Below, piece after piece: positions 33,711 through 42,544 of a stretch of DNA of 42,544 nucleotides. The DNA lies in assembly GCA_048493715.1 (NCBI GenBank), contig JBGDCZ010000023.1, positions 1 to 42,544 of the forward strand, written 5' to 3'. The translations under genes were made by a program, and so were the position numbers. The stretch's first letter is position 1; every line of letters begins with the position of its first letter. The notes beneath the pieces were generated by a model. It did not search any database. It worked only from the letters and a program-made list of their open reading frames with translations, and had not been told where the DNA came from. The DNA is from Arsenophonus sp048493715 (GTDB lineage Bacteria > Pseudomonadota > Gammaproteobacteria > Enterobacterales > Enterobacteriaceae).

Positions 33711-34810
33711 CAAAGTGATGAAATTTTGCAATAGCTATTAGTTAACAAGTTAGCATTTCACATAAAAGTAATGTAATTTTAAAATGTAAATTAATTCAAT
33801 TATTTATTTCTAATATGAAAGTTCATTTAATACTAAGTATTGATTGATTTAAATTTATAAAACTAAATATACCAATTTTACGCCTAATGAATATAATTCT
33901 TGTTGTTGAACAAGAAACTACTGATTTTGCTTCAGCTAGATTACTAGCTAAAACAGAATCTTATTTGCAATCTTAATTTTCTTTGCAAAATATATAGTTA
34001 TTAAAATTGGTAGTGTTATTTATAATTAATCAAATCACTAAATGTAGTCGGTAACTCTATTTATGTGTATTTTTCATATAATATTAAGTAAGAGTATTAT
34101 ATAGTATTGTGTGGTTTAACCAAAATAATGTTTAATCGTTATTGTATAAGGTTTCCTTTAAGCAAAAGGATATTCTATTCTACATATAGAACTATTTTAA
34201 ATGTGATAGGTTTACTATTAATTTTTTAGCTTTTACTTTGTTATTTTATAACTTGTTGCAAAAGCAATTATGTTGTTTTTTATAGTATTATATTTTATAT
34301 TATATCAATATGTTACTTTATATTATATAACATTCATACAAGATATAAAATTATTATCAAATAGTGTAAATTGATTAACATTAAATTTAATTTCAAATAG
34401 TAACTAAAGTATTAGTTGATAGTCATCTTTCTTCTAGATTTTACTATTCTTATACTTTTATACTAATTAATTCTTTATTTTATATGCATAAATAGCGTAT
34501 ATTGCTCTATATACTTTGTTAATTTATGTAAAAGTTAGATGTTGAGAGCAAGGTATAAAATGTAATCAAAAGTCTTAACTTATTAAATATATACGCTATC
34601 TTGATTTTCGTTCTGGGTTATGAGCAGTTTGTAAGCAAGGTGTTGCAAATGATAATGATTGCATGATTATGTCGTAATTGACTAGCTAATAGTGATCCTA
34701 AGTCAGGATTGTTTAGTTTTTATTTGATATTTTAACTTATCACTATAAAAGTACATGGCACTGCTTTATGCTCGTGCATATAAAACGTATAGGCTGTATA
34801 GAGGTTACTT
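33711..34810. other. Long non-coding AT-rich stretch upstream of dtpA
   Basis: About 1.1 kb without a supported gene. ATCCT/AGGAT form a small hairpin near 34695-34710 followed by TTTAGTTTTTATTT, a possible weak terminator. The dtpA promoter should be in the last 100 bp, where TATAAA occurs more than once. Confidence 0.4.
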
Positions 34811-36274
34811 GTGTCCACAACGAATAATACCAAGAATATCAGTTTGAATGCCTTCAAACAACCACGTTCTTTTTATCTCATTTTTTCAATTGAGCTATGG
34901 GAAAGATTTGGCTTCTATGGTTTACAGGGTATTTTGACCATTTATCTAACTCAAATGTTGGGAATGTCGGAAGCTCAATCTTTTACACTATTTTCTGCTT
35001 TTACTGCATTAGTCTATGGTTTTGTTGCAATTGGTGGATGGTTAGGCGATAAGGTTTTAGGCACGAAAAGGGTTATCATCCTAGGGACTATCGTACTTAT
35101 TGTCGGTTATGCTTTTATTGCTTATTCTAGTCACGATGTTTTATTAGTGTATCTTGGTCTAGCCACCATTGCAGTTGGTAATGGTTTGTTTAAAGCAAAT
35201 CCTTCTTCGTTGCTTTCAACTTGTTATGATAAGAATGACCAACGTCTGGATGGTGCATTTACCATGTACTATATGTCTGTCAATATTGGTTCATTTCTTT
35301 CTATGTTGGCAACACCTTGGTTGGCGAAACATTATGGTTGGGATGTTGCATTTTCACTGAGTGTGGTCGGCCTACTTATTACTTTAGCTAATTTTTTATT
35401 ATGTAAAATTTGGGTTAAAGATTATGGCTCTAAACCTGATTTCCAATCAATTCAATTATCAAAATATTTGTTTACCATTATTGGAATACTGGCGTTAATT
35501 ATCGTATCTAATTGGCTTTTGCATAATATGGCAGTGGCTAGAGCTGCCTTGGCGATTATTTCATGTTTTATTGTAATTATTTTTATTAAAGAAACTATTG
35601 TATTAAAAGGTACTGCCCGTCGTAAAATGATTGTAGCATTTATTTTAATGATTGAGGCCGTGGTATTTTTTGTACTATATAGTCAAATGCCAACATCATT
35701 AAATTTCTTTGCGATCCATAACGTAGAACATAATATTTGGGGTATCAGTGTTGAGCCAGCACAATATCAAGCTTTGAATCCACTTTGGATTATGCTTGCT
35801 AGCCCGTTTCTTGCCGCAATATATAATAAAATGGGCGATAATTTACCTATGCCGCATAAATTTGCAATCGGAATGGTGCTTTGTTCGGCGGCATTTCTTG
35901 TATTACCACTAGGCGCAAAATTTGCGAACGAAGCAGGTATTGTCTCTGTTAATTGGTTAGTATTGTCCTATGGACTACAAAGTATCGGAGAATTGATGAT
36001 TTCTGGTTTGGGATTAGCAATGGTAGCGCAGTTGGTACCTCAACGCTTGATGGGTTTTATTATGGGATCATGGTTTTTAACCAGTTCAGCTGCCGCTTTT
36101 ATTGCTGGTTATATTGCTTCTATGACGGCAACGCCACAAGGAGAATCATTAAGTCTATTAGTATCTTTAGGCGTGTATAGCAATGTTTTCATGAGAATTG
36201 GTATTGTAACGGCAGTTATTGCATTAATTATGTTACTAACGGCACCATTACTTAATCGCATGACACAAGCATAA
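34811..36274 (+). CDS. dtpA: Proton-dependent di-/tripeptide transporter DtpA (POT family)
   Basis: DtpA imports di- and tripeptides with protons across the inner membrane. The 487-aa product aligns with E. coli DtpA (500 aa) from the start to LLNRMTQ. It has the POT signature ELWERFGFYGLQGILTIYL, whose ExxER motif couples protons (residues 24-28), GGWLGDKVLGTKRVI, FKANPSSLLSTCY with FTMYYMSVNIGSF, and SLNFFAIHNVEH. The start is GTG, 6 nt after GAGG, giving the family N-terminus MSTTN. The frame is intact. With pepT dead, imported tripeptides would depend on other peptidases. Confidence 0.97.
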   Translation: MSTTNNTKNISLNAFKQPRSFYLIFSIELWERFGFYGLQGILTIYLTQMLGMSEAQSFTLFSAFTALVYGFVAIGGWLGDKVLGTKRVIILGTIVLIVGYAFIAYSSHDVLLVYLGLATIAVGNGLFKANPSSLLSTCYDKNDQRLDGAFTMYYMSVNIGSFLSMLATPWLAKHYGWDVAFSLSVVGLLITLANFLLCKIWVKDYGSKPDFQSIQLSKYLFTIIGILALIIVSNWLLHNMAVARAALAIISCFIVIIFIKETIVLKGTARRKMIVAFILMIEAVVFFVLYSQMPTSLNFFAIHNVEHNIWGISVEPAQYQALNPLWIMLASPFLAAIYNKMGDNLPMPHKFAIGMVLCSAAFLVLPLGAKFANEAGIVSVNWLVLSYGLQSIGELMISGLGLAMVAQLVPQRLMGFIMGSWFLTSSAAAFIAGYIASMTATPQGESLSLLVSLGVYSNVFMRIGIVTAVIALIMLLTAPLLNRMTQA

Positions 36275-36531
36275 ATTAGATTTTATTATAATTTTAATTT
36301 ATGCCATGTTTCTCTGGAAAATACCAATTTAACGAAAATTTTCAGAAAGCCAGTATTGGTTTAATTAAGCAATTAATTATTAAAAAAATTATAGTTTTTA
36401 TGTTAGTTGATGACCATAATAACGAGCCGGATCACATATACATTATTCAATCCTGTTGGTTAAAGAATAGTTATTGATTTTAAAAAATTGCTATGTTCTT
36501 ATTTGTTTTTCATAATAAAAAGGGCATGTTT

Positions 36532-36937
36532 ATGCAATATGAAGGTAAATGTTTATGTGAGCAAGTTGTATTAAAAACCGAGCAAGCTTGTCATCAAATC
36601 ACTGCTTACCATTGTATGATGAGTAAAAAAAGGAATAGTAGCCCATTAATGAATTTTATTGGAAAATGACTTATGCATAACAGAAAAATCTAATGTTAGT
36701 TACTTTTCTTCTGCTGAATGGGTAGCACGAACGCGTTTTGTCACAAATGTGGTACCCATTTATTTTTTAAGATGTTTAAGCCTAAAAGTGATTATATTAA
36801 TGCAGCTTTATTTGATGAGAGCAAAACATGGTTTACTAGTTACTCAGTTGTATACTGACTGTAAGCTTATGTATTATAATCTGGTTGAAGAAACGACATT
36901 ACTTACAGAACAAGATATTCTTAATACTTACAAATAA
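36532..36937 (+). pseudogene. GFA/CENP-V-domain protein, decayed
   Basis: MQYEGKCLCEQVVLKTEQAC, with a following AYHCMMSKKRNSSPLMNFI, then a shifted YFSSAEWVARTRF, a shifted FCHKCGTHLFFKMFKPK with INAALFDESKTW, and a final YYNLVEETTLLTEQDIL match the zinc-binding GFA fold (CxC...C-x2-C...C-x2-CGTH). The second zinc motif, normally C-x2-C, is CMMS. Three frame changes are needed. Members include the formaldehyde-activating Gfa, but substrate cannot be assigned. It follows dtpA on the same strand after 257 bp. Confidence 0.75.
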
Positions 36938-37417
36938 AAATAAATTAAACCAGCTTCTGTTAGATTTATGATTCTATAATCATTAGTATTTTAGTGAAAT
37001 TTTAATTGATTGTATTTGTGATTAACATGAAAATAACTTAATTTAATATCAATGTATCTAAGTTGTTGCAGCTTATTTTAAATTTTAGCTTGATGATCTA
37101 GCTATATTACTTGAGTTTTTTTAGTGAGTAAAACTTACCAGTTAACATTATTATTTAGTGTTAATTTTGAAAAATCGTCTTACTATTTACTTGAAGGTAT
37201 TCTAACCTATTTTCTTTATTTTGAATTTATTGCATTAATTATTAAATACTTGCAATCGAATTATCATTTTCCTTTACGTTATTTTATTTATATAGCTTAT
37301 ATTTTATAGCCAAAAACAGAAATTAATAAAATAAAAATATTATTAATTATTTTTTTGACACTATTAATAATATATATAAAATAATTAAAAATATAATTTT
37401 ATATTATTGTTCACTTC

Positions 37418-37552
37418 TTATTTTTCTGTATTGGAAAAATATAAAGCAAGAACAAATAACAAGATTGCTCCACCATAAATAATAGTATCAGCTGCAGATT
37501 CATGATCAATAATAATGAAACGGATAATAACTGTATAGTAATTGTCTAGCAT
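37418..37552 (-). CDS. Possible 44-aa one-span membrane peptide
   Basis: The frame MLDNYYTVIIRFIIIDHESA continues into one hydrophobic span (IIYGGAILLFVLALYF) and ends NTEK. No ribosome site is visible and the upstream DNA on that strand is the AAAGAT repeat. It is listed only because of the clear span and polar tail. Confidence 0.2.
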   Translation of the reverse strand: MLDNYYTVIIRFIIIDHESAADTIIYGGAILLFVLALYFSNTEK

Positions 37553-37569
37553 AAATAAATTTATATATT

Positions 37570-37605
37570 AAAGATAAAGATAAAGATAAAGATAAAGATA
37601 AAGAT
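37570..37605. repeat. Six perfect tandem copies of AAAGAT just before uvrY
   Basis: AAAGAT is repeated six times, followed by an imperfect AAAAAGAT. The run ends 17 bp before the TTG start of uvrY, in the place where its ribosome site and promoter would be. Confidence 0.97.
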
Positions 37606-37621
37606 AAAAAGATATTTTTCT

Positions 37622-38286
37622 TTGATCAGTGTTTTATTAGTCGAAGATAATGAGTTTATTCGATTGGGAATGCAGTCTATTTTTGATAAAACAAAAGGTA
37701 TGAAAATAGCTGAACATGTTATCCCTTTGAATCAAGCCATACAATAGTGCAGAAAACATACGGCGGAAATTATTTTATTAGGAGCAACAAGTGAGTTTGA
37801 GTCAATTAAAAAATTACAAAGTTTAATTAGAACACTGCCTGATATAGGACTAATTATGCATTCTACTGAAAAGAAAAATATTTGTTTAATGAAGGCACTA
37901 GAAGCTGGGGCACGGGGTATACTAAGTGTAAAAGCCAAAGAGAGTGATTTACTGCATGCTATCCGTGTCGTTAAATTAAAGCAAAAATATTTGTCGCCAG
38001 ATATTGCGCAATGGCTGGTATTGCATCAATTAGATACAGAATTAGGCAACCCTTTAAATCTTTTATCAGATCGTGAATTACAAATTATGCTCATGATAAC
38101 GCGTGGCGTACTGGTTGGAGAGATAGCAAAACAGCTTGACTTAAACACAAAAATAATAAATAGCTATAATAAATAGCTATATATAGAATGTTTAGTAAAC
38201 TAAAAGTTCGTAGTGATATAGAATTAACTCATATAACTATAACCAATGGATTGATTCAAACAGAGAGTTTTTATTATAGTGCGTGA
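37622..38286 (+). pseudogene. uvrY: Response regulator UvrY (BarA/UvrY), decayed
   Basis: UvrY is the LuxR-type regulator that turns on CsrB/CsrC. From TTG at 37622 it reads LISVLLVEDNEFIRLGMQSI. TAG at 37745-37747 replaces the Trp of the E. coli protein. The phospho-acceptor Asp block (VVLMDMSMPG) reads IILLGATSEF, so the site itself is gone. The DNA-binding domain starts well (LLSDRELQIMLMITRG) but a perfect 13-bp tandem duplication (38153-38165 and 38166-38178) shifts the frame. Removing one copy restores INSYIYRMFSKL and the end of the gene, which overlaps the uvrC start by 8 nt. Confidence 0.93.
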
Positions 38287-40111
38287 ACTATTTGATCCGA
38301 AAGTATTTTTGAAAACAGTTACTAATCAACCAGGTGTATATCGTATGTATGATACATCTGGTACAGTTATTTATGTCGGTAAAGCAAAAGATTTAAAAAA
38401 ACGTTTAGCTAGTTATTTTCGCGGACAAGTAACAAGTCGTAAAACGGAACAACTGGTTAAAAATATTGCTCAAATTGATATTACAGTAACACATACAGAA
38501 ACCGAGGCTTTATTACTTGAGCATAACTATATTAAACTTTATCAGCCTCGTTATAATGTCCTGCTAAGGGATGATAAATCCTATCCTTATATTTTTTTAA
38601 GTGCAGATAAACATCCACGTTTAGCCATGCATCGTGGAGCCATTAAGGCTAAAGGCAACTATTTTGGCCCATTTCCGAGTGTGCATGCAGTCAGAGAAAC
38701 GTTGGCTTTATTACAAAAGTTGTTCCCTCTGCGTCAGTGTGAAGACAGTGTTTATCGTAACCGTTCCAGACCATGTCTCCAATATCAAATTAATCGCTGC
38801 CTTGGACCATGTGTTAAGGGACTGATTTCTGATGAAGAATATCGTCAGCAAGTTGAATATGTTCGTTTATTTTTATCAGGCAAGAATCAGCAAGTACTTA
38901 ATCAACTAATCCAAAATATGGAGCAGGCGAGTCAAACGCTTAAATTTGAAAGTGCGGCACGTTATCGCGATCAAATTCAAGCCGTTAGAGCGGTTACCGA
39001 ACAACAATTCGTCACTGGCAACACTCAAGATCTAGACGTAATTAGTGTTGCTTATAACTTAGGTATCGCATGTGTTCAAGTGCTTTTTATCCGCCAGGGT
39101 AAAGTGCTAGGTAGCCGTAGCTATTATCCGAAGATCCCAGCCAACACCCAGTTAAGTGAAGTCGTGCAAACATTTTTAGGGCAATTTTATCTACAGGGTA
39201 GTGAAATTCGTTCTTTCCCAACAGAAATATTATTGGATTTTTTATTACCGGAAAAACACCTATTTGCTAATTTATTGACTAAAATAGCAGGACGTAGAAT
39301 TAACATTCAAGTGCAACCACGAGGAATGAAAGCAAAATATTTAAAACTGGCTAGCACCAATGCAGCGACAGCATTGGCAACAAAAGTTTCACAACAATCT
39401 ACCATTCACCAAAGAATGGAGGCATTAGCTGACTTACTAGGCCTGGAAAAAATTTCTCGTATTGAATGTTTTGATATTAGTCATACATCAGGTCAGCAAA
39501 CCGTGGCATCTTGTGTTGTTTTTGATAGCAATGGGCCATTACGTTCTGAATATCGTTGTTATAATATAATTGATATTACGCCCGGCGATGACTATGCTGC
39601 TATGTATCAAGTGTTAACTCGGCGTTATGGTAAAAACGTAGATGAGAGTAAAGTCCCAGATGTAATTTTTATTGATGGTGGTAAGGGGCAACTGGCGCAA
39701 GCAATCGGTGTATTTCAGGCATTAAATGTTGATTGGGATATTATGCGATCCAAATTGATAGGAGTAGCTAAAGGACATGATCGTAAAGCAGGCTTAGAAA
39801 CATTGTTTTTTAAACCTGATGGTGAAGGTCTTTCGTTACCACCTGATTCACCAGCGCTACACGTAATCCAAAATATTCGTGATGAGTCACATAATCACGC
39901 AATTACCGGTCATCGTCAACGTAGAGCGAAAGTTAAAAATGCCAGTACGCTAGAGTCTATTGAAGGTATAGGCCCTAAACGTCGACAGATGCTACTTAAA
40001 TATATGGGGGGCTTACAGGCTCTGCATAATGCCAGTATTGATGAAATCGCAAAAGTGCCAACGATTTCATATGCACTAGCAGAAAAAATTTATAATGCAT
40101 TGAAGCAATAA
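38279..40111 (+). CDS. uvrC: Excinuclease ABC subunit C
   Basis: UvrC makes both incisions in nucleotide excision repair after UvrB loads. The 610-aa product equals the E. coli length. It has the GIY-YIG nuclease domain (QPGVYRMYD and VIYVGKAKDLKKRLASYF), a cysteine-containing region with RPCLQYQINRCLGPC, the UVR motif for UvrB contact (near residues 204-239), the C-terminal RNase H-like nuclease (ECFDISHTSGQQTVASCVVF, VIFIDGGKGQLAQA) and the final helix-hairpin-helix pair (SIEGIGPKRRQMLLKYMGG). The start is GTG, inside the tail of the dead uvrY. The frame is intact. Confidence 0.98.
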   Translation: MRELFDPKVFLKTVTNQPGVYRMYDTSGTVIYVGKAKDLKKRLASYFRGQVTSRKTEQLVKNIAQIDITVTHTETEALLLEHNYIKLYQPRYNVLLRDDKSYPYIFLSADKHPRLAMHRGAIKAKGNYFGPFPSVHAVRETLALLQKLFPLRQCEDSVYRNRSRPCLQYQINRCLGPCVKGLISDEEYRQQVEYVRLFLSGKNQQVLNQLIQNMEQASQTLKFESAARYRDQIQAVRAVTEQQFVTGNTQDLDVISVAYNLGIACVQVLFIRQGKVLGSRSYYPKIPANTQLSEVVQTFLGQFYLQGSEIRSFPTEILLDFLLPEKHLFANLLTKIAGRRINIQVQPRGMKAKYLKLASTNAATALATKVSQQSTIHQRMEALADLLGLEKISRIECFDISHTSGQQTVASCVVFDSNGPLRSEYRCYNIIDITPGDDYAAMYQVLTRRYGKNVDESKVPDVIFIDGGKGQLAQAIGVFQALNVDWDIMRSKLIGVAKGHDRKAGLETLFFKPDGEGLSLPPDSPALHVIQNIRDESHNHAITGHRQRRAKVKNASTLESIEGIGPKRRQMLLKYMGGLQALHNASIDEIAKVPTISYALAEKIYNALKQ

Positions 40112-40164
40112 GTGTAGTGGTATTGTATATATTTTTTATTTTGGTTAGACGATTATAGAGCATG

Positions 40165-40713
40165 ATGCAATTAAATATCCCAACTTGGTTAACACTTTTT
40201 CGTATCATATTGATTCCGTTTTTTGTGTTATTTTTTTATCTTCCTTTTCATTGGGCGCCTTTTGTCTGCGCGTTTCTTTTTGTCATTGCTGCTTTAACCG
40301 ATTGGTTTGACGGTTTTCTTGCCAGACTTTGGCAGCAAACGACTAAATTTGGTGAATTTTTAGATCCGGTAGCTGATAAGGTTATGGTAGTCACTGCGTT
40401 AGTATTGATAACAGAATATTATCATATCTGGTGGGTAACATTACCGACAGTAACGATGATAGCGCGTGAAATTATCATTTCCTCATTACGGGAATGGATG
40501 GCTGAAGTGGGAAAACACAGTTGTGTTGCTGTTTCTTGGCTTGGAAAATTTAAAACAACAGCTCAGATGATTTCATTAGTTGGCTTGCTGTGGCGGCCTA
40601 ATATTCAAATTGAAGTCGTCGCTATCGTATTACTTTATCTTGCGGCTATTTTAACATTTTGGTCTATGTTCCAATATTTATATACTGCTTGGCGTGATTT
40701 GAATGAAGCTTGA
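40165..40713 (+). CDS. pgsA: CDP-diacylglycerol-glycerol-3-phosphate 3-phosphatidyltransferase
   Basis: PgsA makes phosphatidylglycerol phosphate from CDP-diacylglycerol and glycerol-3-phosphate in the inner membrane, the committed step to phosphatidylglycerol and cardiolipin. The 182-aa product has the CDP-alcohol phosphotransferase signature D-G-x2-A-R-x8-G-x3-D-x3-D, from FDGFLARLW to GEFLDPVADK, and four hydrophobic spans. ATG-ATG lies at the start; the second (40165) matches the E. coli N-terminus, while the first would add one Met. It follows uvrC by 53 bp, as in E. coli. Confidence 0.97.
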   Translation: MQLNIPTWLTLFRIILIPFFVLFFYLPFHWAPFVCAFLFVIAALTDWFDGFLARLWQQTTKFGEFLDPVADKVMVVTALVLITEYYHIWWVTLPTVTMIAREIIISSLREWMAEVGKHSCVAVSWLGKFKTTAQMISLVGLLWRPNIQIEVVAIVLLYLAAILTFWSMFQYLYTAWRDLNEA

Positions 40714-40762
40714 TCGAAATGATTGAAAAAACAGCGAACGAGCTAAATTAATAAATATAGTA

Positions 40763-40790
40763 TTGACTCAATACAGGAAACAAGTAGAAT
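40763..40790 (+). promoter_or_regulatory. Promoter of the tRNA cluster
   Basis: TTGACT (40763-40768) and TAGAAT (40785-40790) are each one base from consensus with 16 bp between, followed by the G/C-rich discriminator GCAGCGC typical of stringently controlled stable-RNA promoters. The start would be near 40797. Confidence 0.75.
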
Positions 40791-40843
40791 GCAGCGCATC
40801 AAACGATGCTAAGTTTAACAAACTAAATAAGTATAGTTAGAAA

Positions 40844-40919
<76 letters not shown>

Positions 40920-40950
40920 ATATAAGCCCTACAAAAGCGACATTAAGTAG

Positions 40951-41024
40951 GGCGCGTTGGCAGAGTGGCCATGCAGCGGATTGCAAATCCGTCTACCTCG
41001 GTTCGACTCCGGGACGCGCCTCCA
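40951..41024 (+). tRNA. cysT: tRNA-Cys (anticodon GCA)
   Basis: The 74-nt cloverleaf has acceptor stem GGCGCGT/ACGCGCC, anticodon GCA in the loop TTGCAAA, T loop GTTCGAC and encoded CCA. It lies 31 nt after tRNA-Gly and is probably co-transcribed with it. Confidence 0.98.
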
Positions 41025-41031
41025 GAATTTA

Positions 41032-41118
41032 GCCCAGGTGGTGAAATCGGTAGACACAAGGGATTTAAAATCCCTCGGCCTTAAGGCTGTGCGGGTTCAA
41101 GTCCCGCTCTGGGCACCA
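41032..41118 (+). tRNA. leuZ: tRNA-Leu (anticodon TAA)
   Basis: The 87-nt tRNA has acceptor stem GCCCAGG/TCTGGGC, anticodon loop TTTAAAA giving TAA, a long variable arm (CTCGGCCTTAAGGCTGTG) as in class II tRNAs, T loop GTTCAAG and encoded CCA. A decayed phage-type integrase lies directly downstream, so its 3' end is a likely attachment site. Confidence 0.98.
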
Positions 41119-41245
41119 TAAAAAAGTACTTTTAATATCAGTAAATTAATTACGAAAAAGTTACCCACCTAAGCCCGAATTTTTGTGACTAAAATCACCT
41201 TTCACTATATTTTCGCTATATGATTTCATTATGATTTTGATTTGA

Positions 41246-42266
41246 TCATTTCTTTTTTTGACCTCCAACGACAGGAACAATATTAATTTTTCTATCGTAT
41301 CTTGCAGTTTGAGCGATGTTTTTATGACCAGATATTGTTTGCTTTTCAGATAAGGAACCATCGAGATCTGAGACACCTTTTGCTTTTAAATCGTGAAAAG
41401 TAAAATCAAAGTTTAAGTGTGAAAATTTAATTTTGGCTTCTTCTTTTGCTTTCCTCCATCGGCTATTAAAACCATCACGAGTATATCCAGATCCACTTTG
41501 TTGATACAGAACATATATACTGCTTATTCTTTTATCTAAAGGTAAAGTATGGCTTAACTCTATAGCCGTATGTAAACGATCTGTCCATGCTTTTATCTGT
41601 GCAATCCCCTGTTTTCCCTTACTTAATAAATATGCCGTCATTAGATAGCTGAGAATAAGTTAAAGATAAAATATCTGCTTGCCTGGCAAGACAAAGATAT
41701 ACAAGCTCCATAGCAATTTTTACTACAATTGGTGATATAGAATAAAGTGCCATATATTCTTCATCGCTAATATAGCGATTTCTAGCTTTTTCTTTGAATT
41801 ACCTTATTTCTTTGCATGGGTTTATTTTGACTAATCCTCGCTCATAACCCCACCCAAAAACACGAGATAATAAGGTTTTTTCTATATTAGCCTGAGTTTT
41901 ACTCTTTAGACCTCTTTTGTCCATATACTTACGAATGTGTTCTGGCTTTATATTATCAGGTAACATTTTTCCGAATACGGGTATTAGCTTATTTGCATAT
42001 TTCCTATAATCTTTTTGCGTCTCGCTTGATAAATTAAGAAAGTCAGGGGAATTGAAGAATGCATGAAATAAAGCCGCAAGCGTTTCTTCGTTTTTGCATG
42101 ATGACAATAATTTTTCATATGTAACCCATACTTCGGCTTGAGAAAAAGAAAAATCACATAATCGAATTGTCCTCCCATTTGGAGTCAAAAACTCAAATGC
42201 GGATTTTCTTCTTCTAATTCTCGGAGGCATCCAATTATCAGCAGGATTTTTTCTTTTTCTAGCCAT
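41246..42266 (-). pseudogene. Tyrosine-type site-specific integrase, decayed
   Basis: The N-terminal part MARKRKNPADNWMPPRIRRR and the core-binding domain (LSSETQKDYRKYANKLIPVF) run to CKEIR, where TAA replaces a Gln codon. The frame then continues FKEKARNRYISDEEYMALY, with the catalytic Arg in LCLARQADIL, to a second TAA near 41645. One frameshift later come GIAQIKAWTDRL, FTFHDLKAKGVSD and SGHKNIAQTARYDRKINI, holding the catalytic His, second His and Tyr. So two nonsense codons and one frameshift disable a lambdoid-type integrase of about 340 residues. It points toward the tRNA cluster. Confidence 0.93.
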
Positions 42267-42506
42267 TTAGATCGCTCCGAAATTGGGTTTTTCAGCAAAG
42301 TTAATACCCGTTGCTTTTGAAAGTCGTTTATTGAAATGTTCCCATGTGGTTTTAGGACGATCGTCAGACCGCTTAATGAAAAATATTTCTGCTTCTTCTA
42401 AGACTTTGTATTGTTTGGATGGTTTTTGGTAGCCTGTTAGCTCTTTCATCTGTTCATCTGTAATGAACACAGAATTATGATTATTCACATTTATGTCCTC
42501 ATTCAA
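42267..42506 (-). CDS. DUF4224-type phage protein next to the integrase
   Basis: The 79-aa product has FITDEQMKELTGYQKPSKQY, the short helix-turn-helix-like pattern of DUF4224 proteins that precede phage integrases and may act like excisionases. The usual RADGRP block reads RSDDRPKTT, and the tail differs. Its stop directly abuts the integrase ATG, so the two were one operon. It looks open, but its partner is dead. The function is inferred from position. Confidence 0.7.
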   Translation of the reverse strand: MNEDINVNNHNSVFITDEQMKELTGYQKPSKQYKVLEEAEIFFIKRSDDRPKTTWEHFNKRLSKATGINFAEKPNFGAI

Positions 42507-42544
42507 AAACTCACACTATTCTCAGGCGCTTGATTGCCCCACAG

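Noticed and set aside
33887..33976. 29-codon frame MNIILVVEQETTDFASA...
   Set aside because: No ribosome site, no recognised family, and too short to stand out from chance.
36321..36361. dtpA terminator formed by ATACCAAT and ATTGGT
   Set aside because: The loop is about 25 nt and only a short T-stretch follows; too weak to annotate.
37124..37309. 61-codon frame starting with GTG, with LEGILTYFL resembling the start of peptide transporters such as DtpA
   Set aside because: The likeness is limited to a few residues, key ExxER residues are absent and no further transporter blocks follow. It could be a fragment but is not supported.
41161..41376. 71-codon minus-strand frame after tRNA-Leu
   Set aside because: It overlaps the integrase C-terminal region in another frame; the integrase motifs explain the sequence.

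Overview
The window looks like a chromosomal segment of a host-restricted gammaproteobacterium of the Enterobacterales, most like an Arsenophonus-type insect symbiont (Morganellaceae). This is an inference from four things: strongly AT-rich sequence, proteins very close to the Escherichia coli ones, gene order collinear with two E. coli blocks, and a large share of genes decayed by stops, frameshifts, deletions and small inversions.

Region 1 (1-19.5 kb) follows the E. coli ndh-to-icd order. Intact genes are ndh, mfd, lolC-lolD-lolE, cobB, the mnmA-hflD-purB operon and icd. Decayed genes are an RTX-type protein at the left edge, pepT, roxA, phoQ, phoP, nudJ and rluE. nagK and potABCD, which sit here in E. 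coli, are absent. Two of the lesions are microinversions: 122 bp inside roxA and 102 bp inside phoP. Flipping each one back on paper restores the family reading frame across both junctions.

Region 2 (19.5-24.1 kb) is accessory sequence: an IS6-type remnant, an orphan terminator, a tandem set of small secreted proteins (two of them built from long uninterrupted runs of 11-residue repeats), an unrecognised secreted-protein relic with ATT where a start codon is expected, and a broken endonuclease V (denV-like) gene.

Region 3 (24.2-38.2 kb) is very AT-rich and gene-poor. What remains intact is nutrient uptake (an AgcS alanine/glycine symporter, a PheP/AroP-type aromatic amino acid permease, the DtpA peptide transporter), an AraC-type regulator, a cold-shock protein, and two tiny membrane proteins that match MgtS and MgrB. 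Relics include a chitin-active LPMO (AA10), pagP, a small lipoprotein, a GFA-domain protein and uvrY. MgrB and MgtS belong to the PhoPQ/Mg2+ circuit whose sensor and regulator are dead in region 1, so the circuit appears to be caught in mid-decay.

Region 4 (38.2-42.5 kb) is uvrC, pgsA and the tRNA-Gly/tRNA-Cys/tRNA-Leu cluster in the E. coli order, followed by a decayed tyrosine integrase and its DUF4224-type partner, the edge of an element inserted beside tRNA-Leu.

As a whole the window keeps respiration, lipoprotein sorting, transcription-coupled and nucleotide-excision repair (mfd, uvrC), purine synthesis, tRNA modification and amino acid/peptide import. It is losing environmental sensing (PhoPQ, UvrY), lipid A remodelling (PagP), chitin degradation and accessory enzymes.
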